64,000 nt of DNA, taken from NCBI GenBank assembly GCA_002633005.1, contig NMRA01000015.1:1844200-1908199 (forward strand), read 5' to 3'. Positions 40,001 to 51,253 of this stretch are shown piece by piece (within the stretch, counting starts at the first letter, position 1; each line of letters begins with the position of its first letter). The position numbers were made by a program, and so were the translations under genes. Origin of the DNA: Phoronis australis (Eukaryota; Phoronida; Phoronidae). The notes below the pieces were generated by a model. That model saw nothing but the letters and a program-made list of their open reading frames with translations. It was not told where the DNA came from and ran no database searches.

Positions 40001-43000
40001 GGGATAAAACAGCTATTAACTAAATCAGAAATAAAAATCATTAAAGAAAACAAAGAATTATACTACAGTAAAATGCATCAAATGAATTAAAAATTACTTA
40101 TCAAATCACAACAAAAATGCTATTTGAACACAGCCAAGTATCTTTTTGAAACTGAGGCCAACTCCATTCAGTTTACTGAACATTTTTGCCAGTTTGAGCA
40201 TTCATGGTGTGTTAGTTCATGGACTGCCATTAATAAAAGGCCATTAATGATAAGACACCAAAAGAGGTCTCACTTTACTTAGTGATACCCTACTGTGTTG
40301 CACCTTAGGTAAGTGTGGTTATTATTTACTTTATTTAGCACACAAGATGGCCAACAACTAAATTCTATTTTGTTAGGTTTCTCCATAAAAGATGAAGATT
40401 AAGAACATTATACACTATTTCTTGGCTAATTTGTAGTGCGTAAATGCCATAAAATAACGTTTGGAAAATTTCCATCATTATTATCATTACTATTTTAGTA
40501 TCATTATTGTCATTATTATTATTACTGTTCACCATTATTTTTATGCAAAAAAAGTGGAGAATCACTGTAGCTATATGTCTGAACACAAATTTTCAAGGAT
40601 TAAAAAATGTGGATTTTCAAATACTTTGGCAATATACAGATTTTTCTTTGAAACAGAATACTTTCCTTCGTTAAGGAGCAATTGGCATATGCGTTGATGG
40701 TTGAAGTCATCTAGGAACAGCAAAAATACAAATGAAATTTACTTATTTAACCACATTGGCTGAATGACAACAGAATAAGTCAGATCAACACGGTCAGTTA
40801 CTTACTGGTGATACAAGACTCAATAACTTGCTTAGCGTCCTCAAGTCTCCCAAGTTCTAACAGTGTTTCAATATGAAGCATGTCGATTTGTCCACATTCA
40901 GGTCGATTATTATATCGTGATACAAGCAGCTCAATACCAGCTATGGAAAAATCCAATCTGCAGGAAAACAATTGTGAAGAACAACGGAACATAAATAACA
41001 AGAATGACAATACCATATTGAGGTGCTTCAAAACATTTAATGGGCTCTCTGTCGGGTAAAAAGTTCGGCAAGTGACTAAATCCTAGAAAAAGATAGAACA
41101 TTATTTTCTAAACTGCTTCTGGATTTTAAATGTAACATTAAACAGTCATTGTTAAATATTGAAGGGTTCTTTAGGTCAGAGGCAAGAGTCAACCAAATAT
41201 TTCACCTGTCAATGGATTTTACATGCAGCCACATCAAGTCCCAGCATGAGGTGCACATATATGAGACTACTAAAAAGATTACTAGTCACCTGTTGTTTCG
41301 AGTCGCACATCTCACAAGGCTGACGGCAGATTCAAGTTCAAAACCTGGATCATTCATCAAGTCCTCAAAGGCTGCAAAACAAATTATGAAATAATGGTCA
41401 CTGGAGCTGCTGTTTTATATTACAGAGTGAAGATCAAGTTCTTTTCGGATAATCTTTGTACATAATAATTGACATTACAGCAAGTTTAATATTACTAATT
41501 CTAAAACAGTCTTAACCAATAATCGAAATTGAAATCTACATAAATTCAAAGATCGAGGACACCATTTACAAGCATCGTTAGTATGTTACCAAAGAGTACG
41601 AGAGGAAAAGACTGTGAATACATTATCAGTGGCCTATTTTGAGATCAAGTTGGTCTAATACTTTGCAGATTATTATTTTAATGATTTATTCACATTAACG
41701 ATTCATTTTCGGGGCATCTGTTTTCAACTCACACCTGGAGACCACAGAAAACAAGCCTCTCATAGCAAGTTGTAGAATTATTAATTTCTTGATTTTACTT
41801 TGAAGCAGTTGTGTCTCAGGAGGTGCACAACCAACTTGAAACGGCCTTGACTTGTACTTCATTCCAACACATCTGCGTAAAACTAAAATCAAAAAATGTT
41901 ATTACCACAACTTGCTAGAAGAGCCTCGCTTTCCAGGGCAGACCTATGATTTCATCCACCTTGGACCAGAAAGGGACATGAAGTACGGTCTCTTGTTTAG
42001 GCTCATGTAGCTATATCATTCTGGAACGAATCTTTTTGAAGATGCTCAAGTGTTTCACATATTGCTGAGTGTGCCTAAACTTGACAGTAGTCAGAGGCTG
42101 CTGTCTCTTGCTTTCAAAATTATGTGAAACGCATGTCCTGAACTGTATGCAATATGTTTTTGTCTGTTCTTAATACTATTCAGTACGACAGTGTTAATTT
42201 ATGCAGAAGGCCATTTCAAAACTTACATGGGTACAACTATTGCCCAGCAATGTGTATTATGGGAAGGTTTATAGTGCTTTAGCAACATAAGGCAAATCTT
42301 ACGTTAGCAGGATTTGCACGCAAGTGCACGAGAAAGCATGTACCGTTAACCCCCAGAATATCAAGCAAAGTCTTGATGGTGCCCTCACGGATTCAAGTGA
42401 GCTAGTCGCTATTCATGGGATTGGCTGAACGTGTTAGATGAGATAATTGCACTCATAAATCAACATGCCTGTGTAGCATACGAGTTTCAAAGTAAAAAAA
42501 TAAACAATAAGGCGAATGACCAACAAAACTGTTTTAAAAATTGAAAAGAAAATAGTAGCCGTCTTTGAATTTTTAAAATCAATTCATTACAAGAGTTATA
42601 ATTAGCGGATAGGTTTTCTTCAGTATCTCGGCTAAGCCACGAGAATTAATTTATGAATTGATTAGGACGAGTTAATCACTGTTGGGCTCAGGCTCACTTA
42701 GGTGTTAAGGTAACAAAACTCCAAATATTAGCGTGGGAGTTGTCTCATCAACAGATGTTGACTTCACCTTTGCAACACTGAGACACACTGCCATTTGTGT
42801 GGAGCAAAACTTTGGCCATTAAATAGATTCCAGAAGTAGAAGGCTTTACCTGCAAATTGTACATACGTCTGAAGTTTTCATTGGAAATCTCATAACAAAC
42901 TCAATAGCGCCAAATGATATTGATGATAATAATAATAATAATAATAATAACAATAATAACATAGTAATAAAGATAATACATTATTAGAAAATTAATTTAT

Positions 43001-46000
43001 TTTACGAGCAAGTATGTTTCTTTCAGGAATATTTTTCAAACATTTCCAGCACTTAGAGCAGTCCATTTTTGCTGAACAAAAACTTCAATTTCTATTTTGT
43101 AGTACAGCATCAATTTCATTGTTTTTATTCATTGTTTAACCCAATGCAGTCAGAGCAGTAAATATTATAGAACACATTATTATTAGCTGAACTGTGCGTG
43201 TTTAATGGACAGGATGTTAAAATTGAGAAACCAAAAAAACCTGAGATGGAAAGTATTAAGCTATACATGGGCATTTTATAACAAATTTAAAATTAAAGTT
43301 GAAAGGTTGGGGAGAACATTTACCTATTAAAAAGTTGATTTCAGTTAATAAATTTACTGTTACATAAGATGAAATGTCCCAGTTGCCAGTTGGATTGGGG
43401 CTTAGAGTCAAAATACGAGGTTAAATGGCACCTCTGACACAACTTAGAACGCTGAAAATCCTGACTGTACAGTTCAGAGGCATGTGTATACACGTAACTG
43501 AACATGGGCATTTAAAAGCGAAAATTTGGACAAAGGGGTTAAGCCAAACATGTACAAGTATAGTACAGAGTTTGGAATTTAAAGACACCTTAAGTCTATT
43601 TCAAAAACACCAGTTCATCAAAAAAAGTCATGAGATCAAAGACACCAGTCAGACATGATTGATGACAGTTAGTATGGAGCATAAAAACCACAACTGCATA
43701 TTACTAAATTTTCGAAAAATACCAGGTATTACCATCAAAAGAAAACCACAAAATGCCAACAACTCACACTGTTTGCTAATGTAACAGCATCTAATGCTTG
43801 ACTGCTGTACTTGTTAACATCCCACTCTATGAAGACATTGGTGAGGAGACGCAGAGTTCTTGCCTTAAAGTTAAATGAAGAATGAATTTGAGTGAACTAT
43901 GAAAAACATGAGGTAAAGGACACTACACAGCTGCACTATTGTGTAGTTACCCCAAGGCTGCATCAGCTGTTTCTGACATTATTTATAATGACACGATTTG
44001 GACTAAAAGTGCGCAGTCAAACATTTTTCAGGTCTTGTGTATTTTTCCAATTCAGGTAACCAAGGGGGCTTTTTAGCGCTCCAAGCTTTTACAAAATTAT
44101 GTGTTTGGTTTAATCGGTGTGTGGTGACAATGGCTGCGTATGCTCGCACGGAGTTAAGAAGAGTATAAGATCTCTGCCTGGCCCGGTAATAATCTTCAGA
44201 GTACCAATAGTATGGTATTCAAAATGATACGTAAAATCTGGTCCATTTATTGTGATTTTTGATTTTGGCATTGGGTTCATTTAACTGGATCAAAATGATG
44301 TCACACAAAACAAACCCATACCTGCTGTCCCAAATTTTTAGAGAGCTCAGCTGCTTCAGAAGCTAATTTTTAACATTATCTGAATTCTGTTTCACAAAGA
44401 CAAAATAAAAACAAGATTGAGTGGGCTTCCCAACACTATGCAACTACCACCAGTCAGGGCAGACAAGGGGTCCAGGGCAATGATTTAGCCAGATAAGTGT
44501 TCATAAGAAAACCCAGTGAAATGACATTAATTGCAATAAAACTATGTAGCACAGACAGCTTAATTAAGACACTGCTGAACAGCTATCAAGCAGCATGTTT
44601 CAGTAGCAGTAAACTGAGTTAGGTTTATTGCTTTTCTGGCTCCAGAAGAGGCATTTCACAAGGAAAATAGTCGGGTAATTAGTATAGCTTAGTGCTGTGT
44701 CTTTGTCACATGTTGACACTACTCTGATGGTTACAAGGCCTGAGCCAATTCCCTCATCCTGAAATTATCTCTGTTTTGAAGAGGTAGAAAAATGCAGTTG
44801 TACTATAGTTTTCAAAAAGTATGGCAGCTAACACACTTCAAAGCCGAGTCGGTTCAATGAAGCACATTTTATCGTGCCTGCACTCAGCTTTTGAAATTTC
44901 TATGTCTGCACTGTGCAATGCACTCTAAAACCGAGTAAAACTTTGTTCAGATCAGAATGACTGGCAAACTAATTTTAGTGTAAGTTATAGCAATTAGTAC
45001 AACAGAAGCTACAACCTTCGGACAACTGCCTTACAGATGCACAGCATTGTGGGAAAATACTGCAAATCAGAGGGGTACGGTTAGAGATGTTGTATTCCGG
45101 AAAATAGCTATTAAGAGTCAAACAAATTTTTAAATCTTGAAGTACTTACCAACACCAGTTCAGTTTTAAAAATTAAGGCAAATCTGTATGGAATGCTCTA
45201 AAATATTCATTTTCTGAGGATTTACAATATTTATAACTTTTTTATACATTTACAACACTCACAGCAGTTGATTTGTTTCTTATAATCATGCACCCAACAA
45301 AATTCTTTTAGAATCTATGAGTGATATTTTGTCTTAGTAGTATGTGTTAGAAGAAACTATAAGTGAAAACTCCACGATTTGAGGTCACAATGTAGCACAC
45401 AAGGGATATTTTATTTCCATAAAAGATTGTTAGGAGCAAATTTTATATGTTACCACGTTCAGCTTCTGGTCATCAGACATTTTGAAAAGATCATGGGGAA
45501 TGACGATAATATTTCAACACCTTAGACAAATATGTAATAATTTTTGTCCAAAACTGATAAGATTTTACCATAACAGTTCAAAAGATGTGTCCATTATTTC
45601 ACCTGTTTGGAAGAGTCTACGACAACTTGACCAATATGATAACTTTCCTGTAGCCAGGCAACACTCTCTTCATACTTCTGTGACTCGTAGGCTTCAACAC
45701 CAAAATTGTAGCACATCATGGACACAGCAAATTGCTGGAATCACATTCAGTTTATACAATGTGAGAAATGATACTCAAGGTTTCCCAGCCACCAGCAACC
45801 ATGGCCAAAGTCCAGACTATTTTAGGCCATACCTAAGCAACATTTCAACCCACTGTAGCCCATGCAGGAAATCAATTCTCAGAACACAAAAAACACAGTT
45901 TACTTTAACTATTTAATGTTCTGGTACATGCTTGACGTCTACATCATACTTTTGGTTTGCGGAACTCCATATATTTATATTAATTTCATTTTTATAGAAA

Positions 46001-47309
46001 TCAATGAAAAAGTTCAAAATACATACTAATTTAGAAAGTAAAATATGACGAACTGAGCAAGGGGTATTTGAAAAGGTACCACCCCTTCAAATTTGCCTTT
46101 GTTGATATCATGTTACACATATGGTGAAGTCACACACGTCAGTTTGTGCTGCGTAACGAGTGTCACATATACAACACAATTGAAGGTTAAAACTAATGTT
46201 CATAGACATATTTAATGCAGACGCTACTTGTGACTCTGTTAATGTATAAGTATCAAGACAATGGAACATAATTTTACTGCTTTATCAATAATAGCCCAGG
46301 TTGTCAGATACAGTCAGCTGAGAAGAAACAAACAAAAACTAAATCTACCGGTAATACTTGTATATAATTGTGTTGCTACTAATCAGCACATTTATATCAT
46401 TTATTGTAAACTATTTTGCCCGGGGTATGCCACGAGCTATGTTGCAGAGTAAAACAATTTTTGTTCGCCAAGACATAATGCTTTCCAATGCTTTATGGGC
46501 TTAACTCTTATTATTGTACATTGTATTTTTCATAATAAACATCAAAAATTTTTGTAAGAATTATTAGTCTTCATACATGTCACATGTTCCTTATGTTATA
46601 TGAACTACGAGTCATGTGACCAACATATATGAAGTGTATGAAGATGTATATTAATTAACTTATAAACTAATACTTGTAAAACTTGAGCTGGCTTTCATGA
46701 ATGACCATGCAATCAATGACGAGTAACATTGTTTTCACTCCTTCCCTTAAGCCTAAAAATTCAGTGACAAACATGGGGATAATCAATAAGCAATTACACG
46801 CCAGTGCCTGTCATTATGCTTAAGAGTACTCTTGATTGCACACAGTAATTAAAATGTTTTAAATAAGGCAATCCAGGCCCCAGGACACTAACATCAAAAC
46901 TGTATAGTATAAAGTTAACACCTGACTTGAATTTCTAAAGAAAATATTAGGATACAAAGACAGAAAGTTAAAAAATAGTTTTTATCTTTGAGAAACACAT
47001 AAAAACATTCTCTTCTATTCCAACTAGTTACAAAGTTCACAAAATGAAATGCAAAGTATGAGTTTTGTCAAAACATATAGGAATTTCAATATAACATCAA
47101 TTTTAGTCAAAACTAAAACAAAATTGAAAATATCCATTTTAAGTATAGCTTAAGAAATTCTGGTGGTACACTAACAAAATGAATACTGAAGTGAAGTGAA
47201 AAATTACTTTTTATAAACTTTGATAGCAAAACTGCAGTACGCACAAGATTAACATCTACAAGATGTCCTAGTTTTAGTAAAGCCAAACACAATACAGCTT
47301 CAGTGTTGC
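28045..47309 (-). CDS. TEX11: TEX11/SPO22-like meiotic TPR protein (about 21 exons; N-terminus not found)
   Basis: Minus-strand exons 5' to 3': 45734-45603, 44362-44322, 43863-43770, a phase-compatible candidate displaced to 47309-47241, then 41371-41290, 40957-40806, 39768-39680, 39118-38981, 38595-38493, 36366-36263, 35502-35366, 35003-34966, 34214-34128, 33865-33795, 33147-33031, 31510-31420, 31081-30929, 30226-30118, 29544-29424, 28809-28739, 28195-28045 (stop). From 41371 onward every junction is in phase; total about 715 residues, against about 940 in human TEX11. Family landmarks: CYNFGVEAYESQKYEESVAW, ARTLRLLTNVF, ALQWYNYSLSVFTDE, AWNLAIQ, RTCLLMAA, LLLLYEFEAKV, TFETIA, LLWLMTRAWNCGIHLY, YEDAERWCALSMRFLNHL. 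TEX11/SPO22/Zip4 proteins are TPR-repeat proteins of meiotic crossover formation. Odd points: a GC-AG intron after the 36366-36263 exon (GAG|GCAAGT); the 45603-to-44362 junction does not fit in phase, so a small exon is probably missing; roughly 200 N-terminal residues are unlocated. Confidence 0.85.
30376..30496. repeat. 21-bp minisatellite in a TEX11-like intron
   Basis: gtaaacagtcatgtaatatat-type units, five to six copies with variants (ccatg/tcatg, atatat/ctacat). The minus-strand frame HDCLHVV repeated is a by-product. Confidence 0.85.
31905..32110. repeat. 63-bp minisatellite, about three copies, in a TEX11-like intron
   Basis: Unit starts cagtcatacacaatcttggt and includes ctacagaccacttacatctg; the middle copies are 63 bp. 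Frames open across it on both strands are repeat artefacts. Confidence 0.9.
32167..32376. repeat. 42-bp minisatellite block 1 (five units), splice-donor-derived
   Basis: Five 42-bp units of the type acagtatgtatacccctcca + ccatcacttacctgtactgggc; two subtypes (cccctccacc and catt(t/c)caac) alternate. On the minus strand each unit reads CCAGTACAG then GTAAGTGATG, i.e. a copy of the end of the TEX11-like exon 33147-33031 plus its donor. Block 2 continues at 32867-33030; a 482-bp insertion separates them. Confidence 0.9.
32385..32866. mobile_element. Non-autonomous hAT-like element inserted in the 42-bp array
   Basis: The array is interrupted by 482 bp starting AGGGCTTGGAAT and ending ATTCCAAGCCTTG, so the termini are inverted (GGCTTGGAAT on each strand). 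tagtatg flanks both sides (32378-32384 and 32867-32873), a likely target-site duplication, though it is also part of the array unit. Terminal sequence and a 7-8 bp duplication fit hAT elements. No transposase is present; small open frames inside are not credible genes. Confidence 0.65.
32867..33030. repeat. 42-bp minisatellite block 2, abutting the TEX11-like exon donor
   Basis: Three to four further units, variable in length (for example cttacctgacagtactgggc and cccggcttctgtcatcactt). The last unit runs straight into the exon at 33031, whose final bases GGGCCCAGTGCAG and donor GTGAGTGATG form part of the repeat unit. Confidence 0.85.
36736..36943. repeat. Direct repeat, copy 1, left of mobile element A
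   Basis: About 208 bp from tttttcattgacaacagggc to gtgcactgggacaaa, repeated almost exactly at 37921-38126. Read together, copy 1 looks like the left flank of an inserted element and copy 2 like the uninterrupted (empty) allele. Confidence 0.8.
36948..37863 (-). mobile_element. Mobile element A, truncated at the N at 37864
   Basis: About 915 bp, reverse-complementary to 49953-51059 (element B) at high identity. Outer end GCATGTCGTGAACACATC in both copies. Both copies contain a 78-codon open frame, but the differences between them are mostly replacement changes, so it is unlikely to be coding. Element class not determined. It lies in a TEX11-like intron. Confidence 0.75.
37865..37950. repeat. 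28-bp tandem repeat, three copies
   Basis: aatgtccttcagtgacaaca-type units followed by gggccat(a/g), directly after the N at 37864. Confidence 0.8.
37921..38126. repeat. Direct repeat, copy 2 (candidate empty allele of element A)
   Basis: Matches 36736-36943 and then continues uninterrupted as attttgagaatctag, whereas copy 1 switches to the element terminus. Confidence 0.75.
42925..42965. repeat. (AAT)n microsatellite
   Basis: gataataataataat-type run of AAT triplets with one interruption, in a TEX11-like intron. Confidence 0.9.
45735..47240. other. Region upstream of the first supported TEX11-like exon
   Basis: The missing N-terminal exons of the TEX11-like protein should lie here or further upstream, but I cannot support any. 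Open frames on the plus strand at 45482-45916 overlap the coding exon 45603-45734 and are shadows. Confidence 0.4.
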
Positions 47310-47623
47310 CTGTTAACGGTATATATTGTGATCGTGAATGTCTAGCAGAGAGGAAATGCGCTTGTGCCTATTCTAAGTAAGGTTATTTTTGGAGTGTAAC
47401 TAATCATGCAATATAACACGACTGAGACTGCAGTCAGTGGAACTGGCAAACAACCGTCTATCCACTTACTGGCAGCATAATGCTGTAACAAACACCATTT
47501 AGTTCTATTCATGCATCAAACCACTATCTCTGTCTCATACAGTTTCCTTTGCCAGCCGTCTAATATTCGTTTCATTACAAGAACTGATGCATCAGTTGTT
47601 CCCACACATTATATGCATATATA

Positions 47624-48202
47624 TCAGTCCTCAATGTCTGCTTTATTAATATCCATCTTCTTTGTGTTATTATCAGTTGGCACATCGTTAGTTTCCTGTA
47701 AGATGGAGTTAATGACAGATATAGTGTCATAATCACTATCTGAGTCAGTATCCCCCTTGGTGTCAATAACCATTGGTTTCCTAAAAATCAGTTCATTTTT
47801 AAAGCTGTCCATTTTCTCCTGCTCCTCTTCAGCTTTAGGTAACAAGTCAGCCACAAGATCTTCAATTTCTACACTAGGATAGTCTTCTTCTAAACTACCG
47901 CCACGCCGCGGAGTTGAAACCTTTGCACTGGAACTCGGCTCTTTGTTCTCCTTGTCCGCAGTCGAGGTATCTCCTCCCGTTACGTCCACACCAAATTCCT
48001 TGCAGAGAGCATTTAGATCCATTTTCGTTGACATCCGTTTATGAAACACTTTTCCTTTTGGCAAGTTTGCTCTAGTGTCTTTCAAATCAATGTCTGCAGG
48101 TCTCTTATCAAACGTAGTCACATTGAATTCTTCACAAAGTGCATTCAGGTCAAATGTTACGAATCTAGAAGATCGACGCTTGGTCATAGGTTTTTTAGCC
48201 AT
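47624..48202 (-). CDS. Small KEN-box protein, possibly securin-like (192 residues)
   Basis: Single open exon on the minus strand: ATG at 48202, stop at 47624. The start is preceded by tgtttgtcag, an acceptor-like sequence 2 bp upstream of ATG, so there may be a non-coding first exon. The protein is acidic in its C-terminal half and basic at the N-terminus (KKPMTKRRSSRF). Features by residue: a repeated motif DLNALCEEF at 18-26 and DLNALCKEF at 62-70; RANL (D-box-like RxxL) at 44-47; DKENKEP (KEN box) at 83-89; VSTPRRG at 95-101; EEDYPSVEIEDL at 105-116. Vertebrate securin has DKENGEP, VSTPRFG and an AYPEIE segment in the same order, which suggests a diverged securin (separase inhibitor). Similarity is confined to short motifs, so the functional call is inference. 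It lies upstream of the TEX11-like gene on the same strand. Confidence 0.6.
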   Translation of the reverse strand: MAKKPMTKRRSSRFVTFDLNALCEEFNVTTFDKRPADIDLKDTRANLPKGKVFHKRMSTKMDLNALCKEFGVDVTGGDTSTADKENKEPSSSAKVSTPRRGGSLEEDYPSVEIEDLVADLLPKAEEEQEKMDSFKNELIFRKPMVIDTKGDTDSDSDYDTISVINSILQETNDVPTDNNTKKMDINKADIED

Positions 48203-49040
48203 CGCTGACAAACAGGCCCATGGCAGACCACCATCTCTTAAGATGAACTTGAAGAGCCAACAGACCTGTACAACTGCTGAGGTGGTTAATGGCAATAAGA
48301 TTGAATAACAATGGCTATTGATTGTACACACTGGGAAGAGTCCAACATTCTGCAAGGTCATTATAGGCAGCATTGTGATCAATGATGATCAATGGGTAAG
48401 ATTATGTATTAGTGAAATGCAACATATATGTAATCCTCTGTATTAGATTATTCAACAAGAGAACTTCATTATCTTGGCAAGCTTGATATACATGACCATC
48501 CTTCATTAGCAGGCAAGTGAAGAAGAGAACCCATAGCGGCGAGTTCACGTTCACAGCAGTTGCTGGTGAAAGGATTACGAAGACTAATTGAATGATCGCA
48601 TGACAAAATTTCTCAATTTACTACTATATAAAAATCACAGATTTCGTCAATCAATTTCTATAATAGCGACATCAACAACACAAATGCCAAACTAATGGTA
48701 AAATTAAATGGACAGTAAGTGATTGTCACATCTCTTATTTTAACAAAGTCTAGTTTTTGCAACGTATCAAATTAATATTCATTCCAAAGTAGTAACTATT
48801 TTTTACCATAATTCTTTTTACTCGTTCCTTAGCACTAATTGTCAAGCTGAATACTTTATTGTCTGAGAGTTCAGTACTCAAATAAACATATCAGTTTAGT
48901 TTACGGAAAAATCTCAGCAAATTCGGACAAAAATAATTGTCCAAAATGCTTTTTAAGGGCTTCTAAGCTTGTAGTGAATGCCCATAAATTTTCAAAACTT
49001 TATTTGATGGTGTTTGTGGTATAAAACCTGAACATCATGC
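48203..49040. other. Upstream of the KEN-box gene
   Basis: Mostly AT-rich, no supported exon. Probably holds its promoter and perhaps a non-coding first exon. Confidence 0.4.
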
Positions 49041-49246
49041 TATGAACATTCCCACTAAATAAAATTGGTTCTAACCCCAGTGGTTAAGGTAAACGGCGGG
49101 GTATGGAAAATTGAACTAGACCGTATTTATCCACCTTGGCTGAGTCGCACTCGGCTCACGATCAAAGGGATGCCGCCAGGCTGCTCTAGTCATCGAGTCA
49201 CGAGCGAGGATAATTGGCTTTGCTCATGCGGATATGATCAGCTGAT

Positions 49247-49420
49247 TACTAGCAGACTGTACTTTTTATGGTGAGAGTTTTACGTAGTTTTTACTGTAAT
49301 ATTTGAAAAGAGGAGCGAAAACAAACTGATTACAATCTAGCTAGCAGACTGTACTTTTTATGGTGAGAGTTTTACGTAGTTTTTACTGTAATATTTGAAA
49401 ATGGGAGCGAAAACAAATAT
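49247..49420. repeat. Tandem duplication of about 90 bp
   Basis: ctagcagactgtactttttatggtgagag and the following gttttacgtagtttttactg occur at about 49249 and again at about 49341, in direct order. Confidence 0.85.
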
Positions 49421-49872
49421 GAGTACAACTTTGAATTTTTCAAATCGGCCCGGGATAAGAGATTTTGCAACACAGCAACACTCACGATTACTTTCATTCG
49501 GCGCGCACTAATACAAAAATATAGGACCCAAGTTATTTCGATTTTGGAACACATGCATTGCAATATTCAAAATACTTTTATTATGAATCTTACAACCTGT
49601 AAAACGACGTTGTTAATTTCATTGTGTTCATTCATTGTCAGCCGTCAAATCGGCAATTTCCGAGATGTGATCTGCGGCGTGCGCGTATGTGTACAAAACA
49701 CGTGATTGTTATGTTCCTGAAGTACGAAAATTAAGAAGGCTTTAACATGCCTTTATTATTGACAGGGACACGATAAAACGAATTTGGATTTTGACTATAG
49801 TCTTGATACAGCGATCTGACTGACCACTGCGTCAGTGTCTCCGTTAGACCCAGAAATTTCACACAGCCCGGG

Positions 49873-51059
49873 TAGTTCATTTCGTCCCCAACATGTACAT
49901 GTAGATCGAGCCTTGGACTATTAATACTCCACGTACGGCAGAGCTAACGACAGTCGGCCTGTGCACACAAAATCTGTGAGTTAACCAGCACTCACCCTCT
50001 ACGTTACAGCCGTTTAAGTGAAAAACAATCTAGTAAACGCCATTTTCTTGCATAATCCTCCAGTTCATTTCGTCCCCAACATGTAGATCGAGCCTTGGAC
50101 TATTAATACTCCACGGCAGAGCTAACGACAGTCGGCCTATGCACAAAAAATCTGTGAGTTAACCAGCACTCACCTTGCACGTTACAGCCATTTAAGTGAA
50201 AAAAAATCTAGTAAACGCCATTTTCTTGCATAATCCTCCGCCTTTTGTAACAAAAAAGTCTATCGTCGATGACCCGCACACGCACGCTCACTCACTCTCA
50301 TACACAGACGACCTTCAAAACAAACGTCACGTGACAACAACATGTGTGTTCATCCAGAGATTTTTCACTTGTTGTGGAGTACGATGTAGCGCACATTTGG
50401 ACTTAATCGCAATTAATCTGGACTCCACATGAACTTTAAAAATTGTAAAACATCAGGAAGATTTCAGGTAATTTGTTGAGTCGAAACTATATTTTTATTC
50501 AAGAGTACAGTCAAGTTTTCCTATTGACGATGGCGATTCAGAGGCGACGCATCAGTCGGCAAGTTTACGCCCTGTGATGAGCACAATTTTTTGAAAAATT
50601 ATCGTAATTTAACAACGGAAGTTCATAGCAATGCACCACAATTTTGTAGAAAGACTGTCATAGGCTAAAAATTCGTCACAAAGCGTAAATTTTATGAATC
50701 CTAGCTTCCGATTTTACCCGTTTGGGAAACCGGCTTTCAACTGCCGTAGTCTACAATAAGAATCCCCTCCCCGTGAAATGATTTTTTCTAAGCGTTTATT
50801 AGAGCCAATACAGTATACAGCTTTCCACCAAGGCTAGGTGATACTACGACGTTATTCTTTGTTGCATTAGTAACTGGTCTTGGCTAATATTATCATTTTA
50901 TGGCCTGGTCATCCATTCAGCCAAAAGTAGTTCCAGAGGTGGCTTATCAGCCAATTATTCACGCATGCTGACTCACAAATAGAAGCCTGATAAGAGTGAA
51001 GGTGGATAAATGCGGTGTTCCTACAGTTTCTTGTTTTAGTAGATGTGTTCACGACATGC
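49873..51059 (+). mobile_element. Mobile element B, inverted relative to element A
   Basis: 50062-51059 and 49953-50061 match element A in reverse complement, ending at the same terminus (gttcacgacatgc at 51059). The left part is internally duplicated: agttcatttcgtccccaaca begins both 49873 and 50062, each copy about 185 bp. Neither copy shows a transposase. The true left end is not defined and may extend towards 49040. Confidence 0.7.
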
Positions 51060-51140
51060 AATTATCATGTTATTGTGTCTGTAGTTACGTTAAAAAGCGA
51101 AAATTAAAAAAAAATCCGCGAAAAGTTGACCTTTGACACC

Positions 51141-51165
51141 GTGACATGGTGTTGGGGAACACAAA
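51141..51165 (+). repeat. Left member of a 25-bp inverted pair bracketing the THAP and P2X7-tail genes
   Basis: Starts GTGACATGGTGTTGGGG and ends AACACAAA. The reverse complement of 62733-62757 matches at 24 of 25 positions. It lies 89 bp upstream of the THAP start codon. The core GTGTTGGGGAACAC is itself a small stem-loop. It may be a terminal or subterminal inverted repeat of a transposon, or a shared promoter element. Confidence 0.75.
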
Positions 51166-51188
51166 CTAGATCAATATCCCACAATGCA
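51165..51188 (+). promoter_or_regulatory. SBS-like (ZNF143/THAP11-type) motif upstream of the THAP gene
   Basis: ATATCCCACAATGCA preceded by ACTAGATC resembles ACTACAATTCCCAGCATGC. It is about 65 bp upstream of the ATG. Confidence 0.3.
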
Positions 51189-51253
51189 GTTTACCGCCCA
51201 TAGAAAACAGTGGAAGACGAACAAGGAGCGTTCAATCTTGGCGTGATTTAGAC

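Noticed and set aside
41695-41892. Candidate TEX11-like exon on the minus strand
   Set aside because: It has an acceptor-like sequence but no phase-compatible donor, and the peptide does not resemble the family at that position.
45482-45916. 144-codon plus-strand frame
   Set aside because: It is antisense to a well-supported TEX11-like exon (45603-45734) and has no family features.
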